From: Calidifonticultor sp964387355
Lineage (GTDB): Bacteria; Actinomycetota; Humimicrobiia; Humimicrobiales; Humimicrobiaceae
NCBI GenBank assembly: GCA_964387355.1
Contig: CAYLWJ010000062.1
Location: 1 to 51,449 of the forward strand
Direction of reading: 5' to 3'
Length of the DNA stretch: 51,449 nt
The translations under genes and the position numbers were made by a program. Below the pieces are notes generated by a model. The model worked only from the letters and a program-made list of their open reading frames with translations, was not told where the DNA came from and did not search any database. Positions 1 to 8,389 of the stretch are shown in pieces; within the stretch, counting starts at the first letter, position 1; every line of letters begins with the position of its first letter.

Positions 1-89
1 ATTTATAAGTGCAGCTTTTAAAACTTTATTAAAACTTTACATTAATTTATATTAATTTATATTATTTAATTTATATTATTTATATTAAG

Positions 90-374
90 CTATAAATTTT
101 CATCTTTTTCAAGAATCTGAACATTTCTTAAAATAGATTCAAAAATTTGAATAATGTTATCATTATATAAAGGTCCTTTATTGTACTTTACAATATTATT
201 AATTAAGTCTTCTTCTCTTTTTGCATCATAAAGCGGCATATTATGTTTTTCTTTTAGCTTTTTAATTTTAGAGACAATTTCAGCTCTTTTATTTAATAAA
301 TCCACTATATTTTCATCAATTTTATCTATTTCTTTTCTATATTCTTTTAATTGCTTTTCAAAATCATTTTCCAT
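90..374 (-). CDS. Chorismate mutase-like protein (type II fold)
   Basis: Ninety-four residues when started at the ATG at 374, which follows a good ribosome site (GAGGTG) by about six bases; an in-frame GTG at 383 lies inside that site and is less likely. The protein is an all-helical, charged polypeptide with the AroQ pattern: an N-terminal helix reading YRKEIDKIDENIVDLLNKRA, then a KIKKLKEKH segment and a D-A-K-R-E motif. Family members of this size convert chorismate to prephenate for Phe/Tyr synthesis. It is the last gene after guaA, with 130 bp between, so co-transcription is possible but not proven. No other aromatic gene is nearby, so the substrate is inferred from the fold pattern only. 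Confidence 0.75.
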   Translation of the reverse strand: MENDFEKQLKEYRKEIDKIDENIVDLLNKRAEIVSKIKKLKEKHNMPLYDAKREEDLINNIVKYNKGPLYNDNIIQIFESILRNVQILEKDENL

Positions 375-504
375 AAAAATCACCTCTTTTTAAATATTTG
401 TGAATATAAATATTTATTTACTAATTTTGCAATTTAAAATCTTTAAAAATTTATAACAAAATTTTTGCAATTTATTATTTATTATTATCAATTCTTACCC
501 TTAT

Positions 505-2193
505 TTATTCCCACTCAATTGTGCTTGGTGGTTTTGAGCTTATATCATAAACAACCCTATTTACACCGTCAACTTCATTAATTATTCTGTTGCTCATTCT
601 TTCAAGCACTTCATACGGAAGTTTAACCCAATCAGCTGTCATTGCATCTTCACTTGTTACTGCTCTAATTACTATTGGATATGCATAAGTTCTTTCATCA
701 CCCATAACTCCAACACTTTTTATGCATGGAAGAATTGCAAAAGACTGCCATATTTTCTCATAAAGACCAGCTCTTTTTATTTCTTCAAGAACAATTTTAT
801 CTGCTTTTTTTAATATATTTAACCTTTCTTCTGTAACTTCACCAATTATCCTAATGGCTAATCCTGGTCCAGGAAACGGCTGCCTTCTAACTATTTCTTC
901 TGATAAACCAAGCTCTATGCCAAGCTTTCTAACCTCATCTTTAAAAAGAAGTCTTAGCGGCTCAATAAGTTTAATCTTCATATCTTCAGGAAGACCTGCT
1001 ACATTATGATGAGATTTTATTTTTGCAGCATCTCTTGTTCCGCTTTCTATAACATCTGAATACAATGTTCCTTGGACTAAATAATCAACATTTTTAATCT
1101 TCTTTGCTTGTTCTTCAAATACCCTAATAAATTCATTACCTATTATTTTTCTTTTTAGTTCAGGATCTGTAACACCTTTTAATTTTGAAAGAAATCTTTC
1201 TTTTGCATCAATATATATTAAATTAATTTTAAAATTTTTCTTAAAAGTTTTTACCACTTGTTCTTCTTCACCATATCTTAATAATCCGTGGTCAACAAAA
1301 ATGCAGGATAATTTTTTACCAACAGCTTTATGAACTAATATAGCAGCCACAGTTGAATCAACACCACCACTTAAAGCACAAATAACATTACCATTTTTCA
1401 CAGTATTTTTTATATAGTTAACCTGGTTCTCTATTATTGATACCATAGTCCAGGTTGGGGAGCAGTTACAAATGTTAAATAAAAAGTTCTTTAATATATC
1501 CATCCCAGATGGTGTATGGATAACTTCCGGGTGAAACTGTATTCCAAAAATATTTTTATCCTTATTTTCAAAACCTGCAATTGGCAAAGATTGAGTAGAA
1601 GCAATCACCCTGAAATCTTCAGGAAGTTTTGACACGCTATCTTTATGGCTCATCCAGCAAATTTCAGATTGCTTCAGTCCTGTAAAAAGTGGGCTATCAG
1701 TTGCAATATCAATATATGTTCTTCCATATTCATTATTACCTGAACTAGTAATTTTACCCCCTAAAAGAAAAGCAATCAATTGCATTCCATAACAAATACC
1801 TAATATAGGTACTCCTAATTTAAAAATTTCAGGTGAGACTAATGGAACTACTTTATTACTTGCCGAATTAACTGCTAAATTATTACCTGCTGCATTATTA
1901 CCTGTCGAATTATTACCTGCCGAATTAACTATTGAATTTTTAGCTACTGCATTATTACCTGATGTAGTATTTTTTTGTACACTAGTTTTTTTACCAGTCT
2001 CTAATTTGTTATTAATTGAAGCCAAGCTGCTTGGAGAACCAGAAAATATCAATCCACTTGGATTTTTTTCTTTTATTTTTTCTATTGGAGTATCATACGG
2101 AATTAGCTCAGAATATACTCTAAGCTCTCTGATTCTTCTGGCTATTAACTGACTATATTGTCCACCAAAATCTAAAACTAAAATTTTATCCAT
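505..2193 (-). CDS. guaA: GMP synthase (glutamine-hydrolysing) with low-complexity insert
   Basis: Converts XMP to GMP using ATP and glutamine. The class I amidotransferase domain comes first, with nucleophile Cys134 in GICYGMQ and His221/Glu223 in FHPE. Next is the ATP-pyrophosphatase domain with the P-loop SGGVDS at 275-280, then the C-terminal dimerisation domain ending in the usual PPSTIEWE. At 562 residues it is about 45-50 longer than usual. The excess is one Asn/Ser/Ala-rich block (about residues 60-118) between the SGSPSS turn and PEIF, just before the nucleophile elbow. All catalytic motifs survive, so the enzyme is probably active. It lies 31 bp after guaB3, in the same purine operon. 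No clear ribosome site precedes the ATG. Confidence 0.97.
   Translation of the reverse strand: MDKILVLDFGGQYSQLIARRIRELRVYSELIPYDTPIEKIKEKNPSGLIFSGSPSSLASINNKLETGKKTSVQKNTTSGNNAVAKNSIVNSAGNNSTGNNAAGNNLAVNSASNKVVPLVSPEIFKLGVPILGICYGMQLIAFLLGGKITSSGNNEYGRTYIDIATDSPLFTGLKQSEICWMSHKDSVSKLPEDFRVIASTQSLPIAGFENKDKNIFGIQFHPEVIHTPSGMDILKNFLFNICNCSPTWTMVSIIENQVNYIKNTVKNGNVICALSGGVDSTVAAILVHKAVGKKLSCIFVDHGLLRYGEEEQVVKTFKKNFKINLIYIDAKERFLSKLKGVTDPELKRKIIGNEFIRVFEEQAKKIKNVDYLVQGTLYSDVIESGTRDAAKIKSHHNVAGLPEDMKIKLIEPLRLLFKDEVRKLGIELGLSEEIVRRQPFPGPGLAIRIIGEVTEERLNILKKADKIVLEEIKRAGLYEKIWQSFAILPCIKSVGVMGDERTYAYPIVIRAVTSEDAMTADWVKLPYEVLERMSNRIINEVDGVNRVVYDISSKPPSTIEWE
1843..2010 (-). repeat. Low-complexity coding insert in guaA (15-bp repeats)
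   Basis: On the plus strand a 15-base unit, TTATTACCTGYYGMA, occurs in tandem at 1880-1924 (three copies), with a further copy at 1952-1966 and degenerate relatives around them. Translated from the minus strand it gives GNN plus two small residues, repeated. The unit length is a multiple of three, so gain or loss of a unit keeps the frame. Confidence 0.85.
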
Positions 2194-2224
2194 TTTAATT
2201 ATTTACTTTTATTTTAATAATGAA

Positions 2225-3382
2225 TTAACCCATACCAACTTTTTGTGCCTGCTGATGAAATTTCCCTTCAGTTTTAATTGAAGGAGCAATCATTATTTCT
2301 GCTTTTTGAAACTCTTTAATATTAGAATATCCACAAGTAGCCATTGAAGTTCTTAAAGCCCCACATAAATTTAATGTCCCATCATTTTCATGAGCAGGTC
2401 CAACAAGAATTTCCTCAAGAGTTGCTACAACATCAGTTTTTACTCTTGTTCCTCTAGGAAGTTCTGGATGAAAAGTTGCCATTCCCCAATGATAACCTCT
2501 ACCAGGCGCTTCTTTTGCTCTTGAAAGCGGTGCTCCTATCATAACTAAATCAGCCCCACAAGCTATTGCTTTAGCTAAATCCCCTCCAGTCCTCATGCCA
2601 CCATCAGCAATAACATTAACATATTTTCCTGTTTCCTCTAAATGTCTTGAACGAGCAGCTGCTGCATCTGCAATAGCAGTTGCTTGAGGAACACCAATTC
2701 CTAAAACTTGCCTTGTTGTACAAGCAGCTCCAGGACCTACTCCAACTAATATTCCAATTGCACCAGTCCTCATTAAATGAAGAGCAGATGAAAAGGAACA
2801 ACACCCCCCAACAATAACTGGTATAGGACATTGTGGTATAAATTTCTTTAAATCAAGAGGCTCTCTTGAACTGCTTACATGCTCTGCACTAATGACAGTG
2901 CCTTGTATAACTAATATATCAAGACCTGCCGAAAGAGCAATTTTATAATATTTTTCAACTTTTTGTGGGGTAAGAGAAGCTATTGCTACAGCACCTTCGC
3001 TTTTAATTTGCTTAATTCTTTTTACTATTAATTCTTCTTTAATAGGCTCTTTATAAATCTCCTGCATTTTTCTAGTTGCTTCATAATCTTTAAAACTTGC
3101 AATTTTTTCTAACATTTCATCAGCATTATCATATCTAGTTTGAATACCTTCAAGGTTTAAAACGCCAAGACCTCCAATTCTATGCATTTCTACAGCAACC
3201 TTAACATCAACAACACCATCCATAGCAGAAGCAAGTACAGGTATCTTAAGGTGAAAACCTGACAAATTTGCAGATATATCTATATCTTCAGGGTCTCTTG
3301 TTCTACGGCTAGGAACAATTGCAATTTCATCAAAACCATAAGCTCTTCTTGCAGTTTTACCCTTACCTATTTCAAATTCCAT
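2225..3382 (-). CDS. guaB3: GuaB3-family IMP dehydrogenase-related protein
   Basis: A TIM-barrel protein of 385 residues without CBS domains, matching the GuaB3 family of Actinobacteria and Cyanobacteria rather than canonical GuaB (about 490 residues with CBS). The catalytic loop GPGAACTTRQ carries the expected Cys221, followed by the phosphate-binding ADGGMRTGGD loop. The family reaction is NAD-dependent oxidation of IMP to XMP, which would feed the adjacent guaA. The ATG follows a strong ribosome site (GGGGAG). It lies 17 bp after plsY and 31 bp before guaA. No canonical guaB is in the window, so this may be the main or only IMP dehydrogenase; that needs the rest of the genome. Confidence 0.92.
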   Translation of the reverse strand: MEFEIGKGKTARRAYGFDEIAIVPSRRTRDPEDIDISANLSGFHLKIPVLASAMDGVVDVKVAVEMHRIGGLGVLNLEGIQTRYDNADEMLEKIASFKDYEATRKMQEIYKEPIKEELIVKRIKQIKSEGAVAIASLTPQKVEKYYKIALSAGLDILVIQGTVISAEHVSSSREPLDLKKFIPQCPIPVIVGGCCSFSSALHLMRTGAIGILVGVGPGAACTTRQVLGIGVPQATAIADAAAARSRHLEETGKYVNVIADGGMRTGGDLAKAIACGADLVMIGAPLSRAKEAPGRGYHWGMATFHPELPRGTRVKTDVVATLEEILVGPAHENDGTLNLCGALRTSMATCGYSNIKEFQKAEIMIAPSIKTEGKFHQQAQKVGMG

Positions 3383-3399
3383 TTATCTCCCCTTTCGTT

Positions 3400-4050
3400 T
3401 TACTTTTCTTTTTTTGCAGTTAACTTTTTTTCTTCTTTTTTTATAAGTCTTTTAATATTATCTCTATGACCAATAAAAGTTAATATGAATAAACAAATTG
3501 ATATAATAACTATTAATAATGGATAACCTGAAAAATAAAATGCAAGCGGAGTTGCAATTGCTGCACATAAGGAAGAAAGAGATACAATTCTAGAAATAGC
3601 AAAAACAATTAACCATGTAAACAAAATTATAAATATTGGTAATAGCCTTAGCCAAACAGGTAAATTTAAGACAAAAGGAAAAGAACACAATCCTACAATT
3701 ACGCCAAATGAGCTTGAAATTCCTTTTCCTCCTTTAAATTTTAAATAAACAGGGTAATCATGACCAATTACTGCAGCAGCAGAAGCTAATACTAAAAGAA
3801 CTAAATCTCTAGGATAGGAAAAATAAACAACCAATACTGGTAAAAATCCTTTTATTATATCTACAATTATTGTAATTATGCCAAAACCTGCTCCTATAGT
3901 TCTAGTAACATTTGTCCCTCCAACATTACCACTTCCCTCTTTTCTTATATCTTTTCCTGTTTTAATTTTATACAAAACAAAAGCAGTTGGAAAAGCACCA
4001 AATAAATAAGAAAATAATACAATTAAAACTTTAATAATAATTGTTATCAT
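3400..4050 (-). CDS. plsY: Acyl-phosphate:glycerol-3-phosphate acyltransferase
   Basis: An integral membrane enzyme making lysophosphatidic acid from acyl-phosphate and glycerol-3-phosphate, the first step of phospholipid synthesis. At 216 residues with several hydrophobic segments it fits PlsY. Diagnostic stretches are SGNVGGTNVTR (the first conserved motif) and the GHDYPVYLKFKGGKGISSSFG region (the second), then FIGHRDNIKRL near the end. The tail is Lys-rich and cytoplasmic. No ribosome site is obvious at the ATG. A microsatellite lies just upstream, and guaB3 follows 17 bp after its stop. Confidence 0.95.
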   Translation of the reverse strand: MITIIIKVLIVLFSYLFGAFPTAFVLYKIKTGKDIRKEGSGNVGGTNVTRTIGAGFGIITIIVDIIKGFLPVLVVYFSYPRDLVLLVLASAAAVIGHDYPVYLKFKGGKGISSSFGVIVGLCSFPFVLNLPVWLRLLPIFIILFTWLIVFAISRIVSLSSLCAAIATPLAFYFSGYPLLIVIISICLFILTFIGHRDNIKRLIKKEEKKLTAKKEK

Positions 4051-4070
4051 AGCAAAATATGCATTAATTT

Positions 4071-4158
4071 TAATTAAATTAAATTAAATTAAATTAAGTT
4101 AAATTAAAATAAAATAAAATAAATAAATAAATAAATAAATAAAATAATATAAAATAAA
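4071..4158. repeat. AT microsatellite between MATE gene and plsY
   Basis: The 186-base gap between the MATE gene and plsY holds tandem AAATT units (about 4071-4108) running into AAAAT and then AAAT units (about 4105-4143), almost without interruption. It looks like pure slippage sequence. It contains no hairpin with a T-tract and no recognisable promoter, though it lies where the plsY promoter would be. Confidence 0.85.
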
Positions 4159-4236
4159 GTTAAAAGCTTAAGAGTAAATTAAAAATCTAAAATTTTTAAA
4201 AAAAATTTTAAAAGAATATTACTATAACTTTAATTT

Positions 4237-5625
4237 TTATTCAATTTGAATTGCAGGTTTAGGCTGGCTTTCTTTATTTTTTACAATTTCTTTATTTATA
4301 ATTTTTAATTCAAAAAAAATAAAAATTGCACAAACTATTATATCCATAAAGTCAGAAAATGGCCAACTAATCCACACGCCAACAAGTCCCCAAAACATTG
4401 GAAAAACAACTATTGCAGGTATTAAAAAAATTACCTGTCTTGATAATGTAATTATTGTTGCTGGAAGAGCTTTGCCAATTGCTTGAAAAAAAGTTCCTCC
4501 TATGAATTGAAACCCTAAAAAAGGGAAAAAAATAATTAATATTCTTAGTGGATTTATACCCAAGTTTATAAATTCGCTATTTTTACTAAAAATTGAAAGA
4601 AGCTGTTTGGGAAAAATCATCAGCACTAAAAAAACAATAACTGAAAATATTGTGTTAAAAACAATAGTTTCAAAAAGTATTTTCTTCACTCTTAAATATT
4701 TTTTAGCACCATAATTAAAACCAACTATAGTAGAAAACCCTTGTGTCAGTCCAATCATTGGCATTAAAGTTAAATCAATAATTCTAATTCCAATACCTAC
4801 AATTGCAATGTAATCATCACTGCCATACTTTAATATAGCTTTGTTAAAAAGCAGAATTATTAAGCTATCAATAGTTGCCATTAAAAATGATGGAGCACCT
4901 ATCCTTAAGATATCCCATATAATTTTCAAGTTTATTTTAAAATCTGCAACTTTAAACTTAAAGATACTTTTACCAAACCTAAAATATAAAAGAATAAAAA
5001 TAACCGTTATTGTCTGGCTAATTACAGTTGCAATTGCCGCACCTTTTACTCCCTGGTTTAATATAAATACAAATAAATAATCTAATAATATATTTAAAAC
5101 AGCACCAAAAACAATTGGATACATTGATGCTCGAGGTTTACCCTCCGCTCTTATTACAACCCTAGCAAATGCATCAAAAGAATATAATACAAAGCCTAAC
5201 AAAATAATAGATGCATAGCTTTTAGCATATGGCAGAACTTCAGTGGATGCGCCAAAAAATTTTAAAAGTTTTTCTAAAAAAATATAGCAGGGAATCATTA
5301 CAGAAGAGCTAATTATTAAGTTTAATATAATAGCATTGGCTCCAGTTACAACTGCAGTATTAAAATTCCCTGCTCCTAAACTTCTAGATATTATTGAGCC
5401 AGCACCAACTCCAATCATAAAACCTATTGCCCACATAATTATCATTATTGGCAAAACTATTGTAAGCGCAGCAATTCCTAAAGGTCCCACTTTCTGACCA
5501 ACAAAAATTGTATCAACCATGTTGTAAAGAGCTCCAAAAACTAATGCAACAATAGCTGGATAAGAAAATTTAAATAATAATGGTCTTAAACTGTCATTTA
5601 AAATTTTTTCTCTTTCTGATTCCAT
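4237..5625 (-). CDS. MATE-family multidrug/cation efflux protein
   Basis: A 462-residue polytopic membrane protein with about twelve hydrophobic helices and the MATE signature: an N-terminal LLFKFSYPAIVALVFGALYN helix, the DTIFVGQ motif, the GAGSIISRSLGAG loop, and a second-half GFSTIVGFNYGAKK repeat of the same motif. Family members export drugs or metabolites in exchange for Na+ or H+. The substrate cannot be told from sequence. It is third in a minus-strand run after glutaredoxin and the FTR-rubredoxin fusion (30 bp from the latter), so it may belong to a redox or stress operon; that link is inference. No clear ribosome site. Confidence 0.92.
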   Translation of the reverse strand: MESEREKILNDSLRPLLFKFSYPAIVALVFGALYNMVDTIFVGQKVGPLGIAALTIVLPIMIIMWAIGFMIGVGAGSIISRSLGAGNFNTAVVTGANAIILNLIISSSVMIPCYIFLEKLLKFFGASTEVLPYAKSYASIILLGFVLYSFDAFARVVIRAEGKPRASMYPIVFGAVLNILLDYLFVFILNQGVKGAAIATVISQTITVIFILLYFRFGKSIFKFKVADFKINLKIIWDILRIGAPSFLMATIDSLIILLFNKAILKYGSDDYIAIVGIGIRIIDLTLMPMIGLTQGFSTIVGFNYGAKKYLRVKKILFETIVFNTIFSVIVFLVLMIFPKQLLSIFSKNSEFINLGINPLRILIIFFPFLGFQFIGGTFFQAIGKALPATIITLSRQVIFLIPAIVVFPMFWGLVGVWISWPFSDFMDIIVCAIFIFFELKIINKEIVKNKESQPKPAIQIE

Positions 5626-5655
5626 TATAAGAAGTACGAAGAAATTTCAGTGAAG

Positions 5656-6249
5656 TTATAAAATACGCTCAAATCTATCCTTGCTTACTTTACATATCGG
5701 ACAGACTTGAGGAGGATTTTCTCTGGCGCATAAATATCCGCAAACCTTACATCTCCAAATATATATTTTTCTATCATTAACTGCTTTCATAAAAATACTA
5801 AAAAATAATGGTAAGTTTTCATGTTGTAAAATTGGAATACCATTGCTTGGCTTATCAAAACTTTCTTTTAATTGATTTGTTTTGCTATTAAAATCAATTT
5901 TGTTATCGATATTTAGATTTCTTCTTTCAGGAATAGATTTTAACTTTTTTTTGCCATTTTTTATATCTTCATCAACATAAAGACCGCAGTAACATGCACC
6001 ATAATCATTTATATCAGCATCTCTATAATCACAAGGACAAATAATATCTCTATCTTTTTCAATATTTCCTGTTGAAAGTCTACATGGACAAGATTGATAA
6101 CCATATCTTTTTTCATTAATTATAAGCCCTTTAATTAAACCCTTAGTAAAATCTAAATCAGGATTTAAATTATAGCCATAGCTTTCAGCATCATTTTTTA
6201 ATTTTTTATATAAATTTTCAACTTCTTGTTCTGATATTTCTATATCCAT
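5656..6249 (-). CDS. Ferredoxin-thioredoxin reductase catalytic subunit fused to rubredoxin
   Basis: Residues 1-110 match the FTR beta (catalytic) subunit, with the full cysteine set: Cys54 and Cys56 (CPCR), Cys71 and Cys73 (CPC), and Cys86 and Cys88 (CYC). These supply the [4Fe-4S] ligands and active-site disulfide. A variable linker (about 110-160) leads to a C-terminal rubredoxin-like domain with CKVC (167/170) and CPIC (183/186). FTR reduces thioredoxin- or glutaredoxin-type disulfides with single electrons from an iron-sulfur donor. The fused rubredoxin may be the built-in electron donor (inference). The glutaredoxin gene lies 20 bp upstream and is the obvious substrate. The ribosome site AAAGGTT precedes the ATG. 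Confidence 0.92.
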   Translation of the reverse strand: MDIEISEQEVENLYKKLKNDAESYGYNLNPDLDFTKGLIKGLIINEKRYGYQSCPCRLSTGNIEKDRDIICPCDYRDADINDYGACYCGLYVDEDIKNGKKKLKSIPERRNLNIDNKIDFNSKTNQLKESFDKPSNGIPILQHENLPLFFSIFMKAVNDRKIYIWRCKVCGYLCARENPPQVCPICKVSKDRFERIL

Positions 6250-6269
6250 CTTAACCTTTATTTAAAAAA

Positions 6270-6554
6270 TTATTCAAATCTTTCTCTTATTTTCTCTTCA
6301 TCAAATCCAACAATACAGTCTTTGTCATCAATGATTAGAGTTGGAAACCCTCCGCCAGGGTTATACTTTCTTACCTCGCCAACAGCTGTCTGCTGATCTT
6401 CATAATCCAACAGATCAACATCAACATAATCATAACCTACACCAATTTCTGAAAGAAGTTTTTTAGTCTTACCACACCAAATACATGTACTTAGTGCAAA
6501 AAGTTTTAAATTTCCTTTATCTTTACCTTCAACATGTTTAAATTCAATTGCCAT
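6270..6554 (-). CDS. Glutaredoxin-family thiol-disulfide oxidoreductase
   Basis: A 94-residue protein with a thioredoxin fold and the active site CIWC (Cys24, Cys27), plus the cis-proline loop GGGFPTLIID. Spacing and length fit glutaredoxin/NrdH-like proteins found next to FTR genes in anaerobes. No glutathione-binding residue set is obvious. It is therefore more likely reduced by the following FTR-rubredoxin protein than by glutathione (inference from context). A strong ribosome site, AGAAGGGA, precedes the ATG, and it heads the three-gene run with the FTR fusion and MATE gene. Confidence 0.93.
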   Translation of the reverse strand: MAIEFKHVEGKDKGNLKLFALSTCIWCGKTKKLLSEIGVGYDYVDVDLLDYEDQQTAVGEVRKYNPGGGFPTLIIDDKDCIVGFDEEKIRERFE

Positions 6555-6948
6555 TTAAAATCCCTTCTGTTAATTTATTTTTCCCTATTTTAATATAAAT
6601 TATAAATTATTATTAAATTATTAAATTATAAATTATTATAGGTAATTTCTTAAAACAAAATTATCATTTTAAACTTTATAAGTAAATAGAATTTATAGAA
6701 TATTTTATTAATTCAGAAATTATACATAAAAAAATTTAATTACACCAAAATAATTATTGCAATTTTACCTAACCAACACCCTAGCACCATACTTATTTCT
6801 ATAGCATTGTAAAATAAGACTATTATAAGTTAAACTTATTAAATTAAGCTTAGTAAGTTAAGTTCAGTTTGGTTTACAGCTTTTTATATTTAGAATATAT
6901 ATTATATGTCTTTTTAGATTATAGGTATCTATTTGAAAAACTTTCTAA
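6555..6948. other. Intergenic region, AT-rich, with a weak hairpin
   Basis: No gene is seen. It should hold the promoter of the glutaredoxin operon and the end of the M23 peptidase transcript. An imperfect inverted repeat around 6832-6861 (ACTTATTAA paired with TTAGTAAGT across a short loop) could act as a weak terminator for the peptidase gene; it is AT-only and so uncertain. Confidence 0.5.
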
Positions 6949-8238
6949 TTAAAAATAACTATAAGGATTTTGCACCATTCCATTTACTCTTACTTCAAAG
7001 TGTAGATGAGGCCCTGTTGTAAAGCCAGTCGAGCCAACAAAGCCTATAATCTGTCCTTGCTTTACTTTTTGTCCTGGACTGACAGCAAAACCTGAAAGAT
7101 GAGCATAAACTGTAGAAAAACCGCCGCCGTGATAAATAATTACTGTATAACCATACCCACCCATGTACTCGGCATTAACAACTTCTCCAGATGCTGCAGC
7201 TTTTACAGGTGTTCCTGCATCGGCACCAATATCAATACCAGAGTGAAATCTTACTGTACCTGTCATTGGACTAGTTCGGTTTCCAAAACCACTTGTAAGA
7301 ATTCCATTGACTGGATATAATAATTTTCCGGGGGCATTTCCATAGCGTAAGGCTTCCAACTTTTTTGTGATTTCTTTTTCTTTAGCTGCAAGCTCATCCT
7401 CTAATTTAATTAATGCCTCTTTGTTTGCTCTTGTCTGTGATAAAAGATTTTTCTTTTCTATGTAGATTCCTTCTATTTGCTGAGCTTTTGTGGAAGAATC
7501 TCTTACAAGCTTTTCCAAATGCAGCTTTTCATTTTTTTCATTATTTTTTAAAGTTTCAATATTTTCTTTTAGCTTAGCAATTTCTTCCTTAGATTCCTTT
7601 AAGTCTTTTAGTATTTCAACATCCTGTTTTGTAATAATATTTACAAGCTTAAATTTCGAAAAAAAATCAATAAATGACTTTGATTGTAAAAAAAGCTCTA
7701 AAACATCTTGTTTCCTGTTTTTATAAATTATAGAAATCCTTTTATTTAATTGTTCATTTTTTTGGTTTAAAGCTTTTTCTATATCATTAAGCTCCTGTTT
7801 TTTTATTACTAACTCAATTGTTAATTTATCAACTTCTGTTTTCGCATTAGATAATTCATTATTTAAGTTTTCAAGTTCTTTTAATGCATTTATTAAGTTT
7901 GCCTCAACCTGATTAACCTGGCTTATGTATTGAGCTTCTGCTTTTTTTGCTTTTTCGATTTCCTTTTGAGTATTTTCTCTTTGTTTTTTTACTTTTTCTA
8001 ATTGCTCTTCAAGTGTTTCAGCATAAATTTTATTTTTAATAAAACTGCAGCTATCAAAATAAAAGCTATTTTCAATACTAAAAGATTTATATAATATAGA
8101 AGCAGGTAATAAAAATAATGAAGTAAAAATATTAGGAGCTAAAAAATAAACAATAAAAAAAGACCAAATAAAAACAACAAAACTTTTTTTTAGCTTTAGA
8201 CAATGTTTAATTAAATATTGTTTTAAATATTGCTTCAT
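6949..8238 (-). CDS. Membrane-anchored coiled-coil M23 metallopeptidase (EnvC/MepM-like)
   Basis: A peptidoglycan-directed endopeptidase of 429 residues. A hydrophobic N-terminal segment (about 19-50) serves as signal or anchor. A long coiled coil (about 74-297), rich in Lys and Glu, follows, then the M23 (LytM) domain from about residue 305. The zinc ligands are visible: His332 and Asp336 (HSGID), and His413 in HLHF, with His380 (YAHL) as the catalytic partner. This layout is that of EnvC-type amidase activators and PcsB/MepM-like cell-separation enzymes; because the zinc residues are intact it is probably an active hydrolase rather than a degenerate activator. It is divergent from the nitrilase gene, 151 bp away. 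No ribosome site was found. Confidence 0.92.
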   Translation of the reverse strand: MKQYLKQYLIKHCLKLKKSFVVFIWSFFIVYFLAPNIFTSLFLLPASILYKSFSIENSFYFDSCSFIKNKIYAETLEEQLEKVKKQRENTQKEIEKAKKAEAQYISQVNQVEANLINALKELENLNNELSNAKTEVDKLTIELVIKKQELNDIEKALNQKNEQLNKRISIIYKNRKQDVLELFLQSKSFIDFFSKFKLVNIITKQDVEILKDLKESKEEIAKLKENIETLKNNEKNEKLHLEKLVRDSSTKAQQIEGIYIEKKNLLSQTRANKEALIKLEDELAAKEKEITKKLEALRYGNAPGKLLYPVNGILTSGFGNRTSPMTGTVRFHSGIDIGADAGTPVKAAASGEVVNAEYMGGYGYTVIIYHGGGFSTVYAHLSGFAVSPGQKVKQGQIIGFVGSTGFTTGPHLHFEVRVNGMVQNPYSYF

Positions 8239-8389
8239 TTTTACAACGTTTTTTGCTACAAATAATTAATATTATTTATTTTTATATTTTTATTTGCTAC
8301 ATTGTATTAATTAATTATTATATAGATAATTATACTCTTAAATTTATAAATAATGCAAAAAATATTGTTAAATTACTTTTTTTAAAAAA

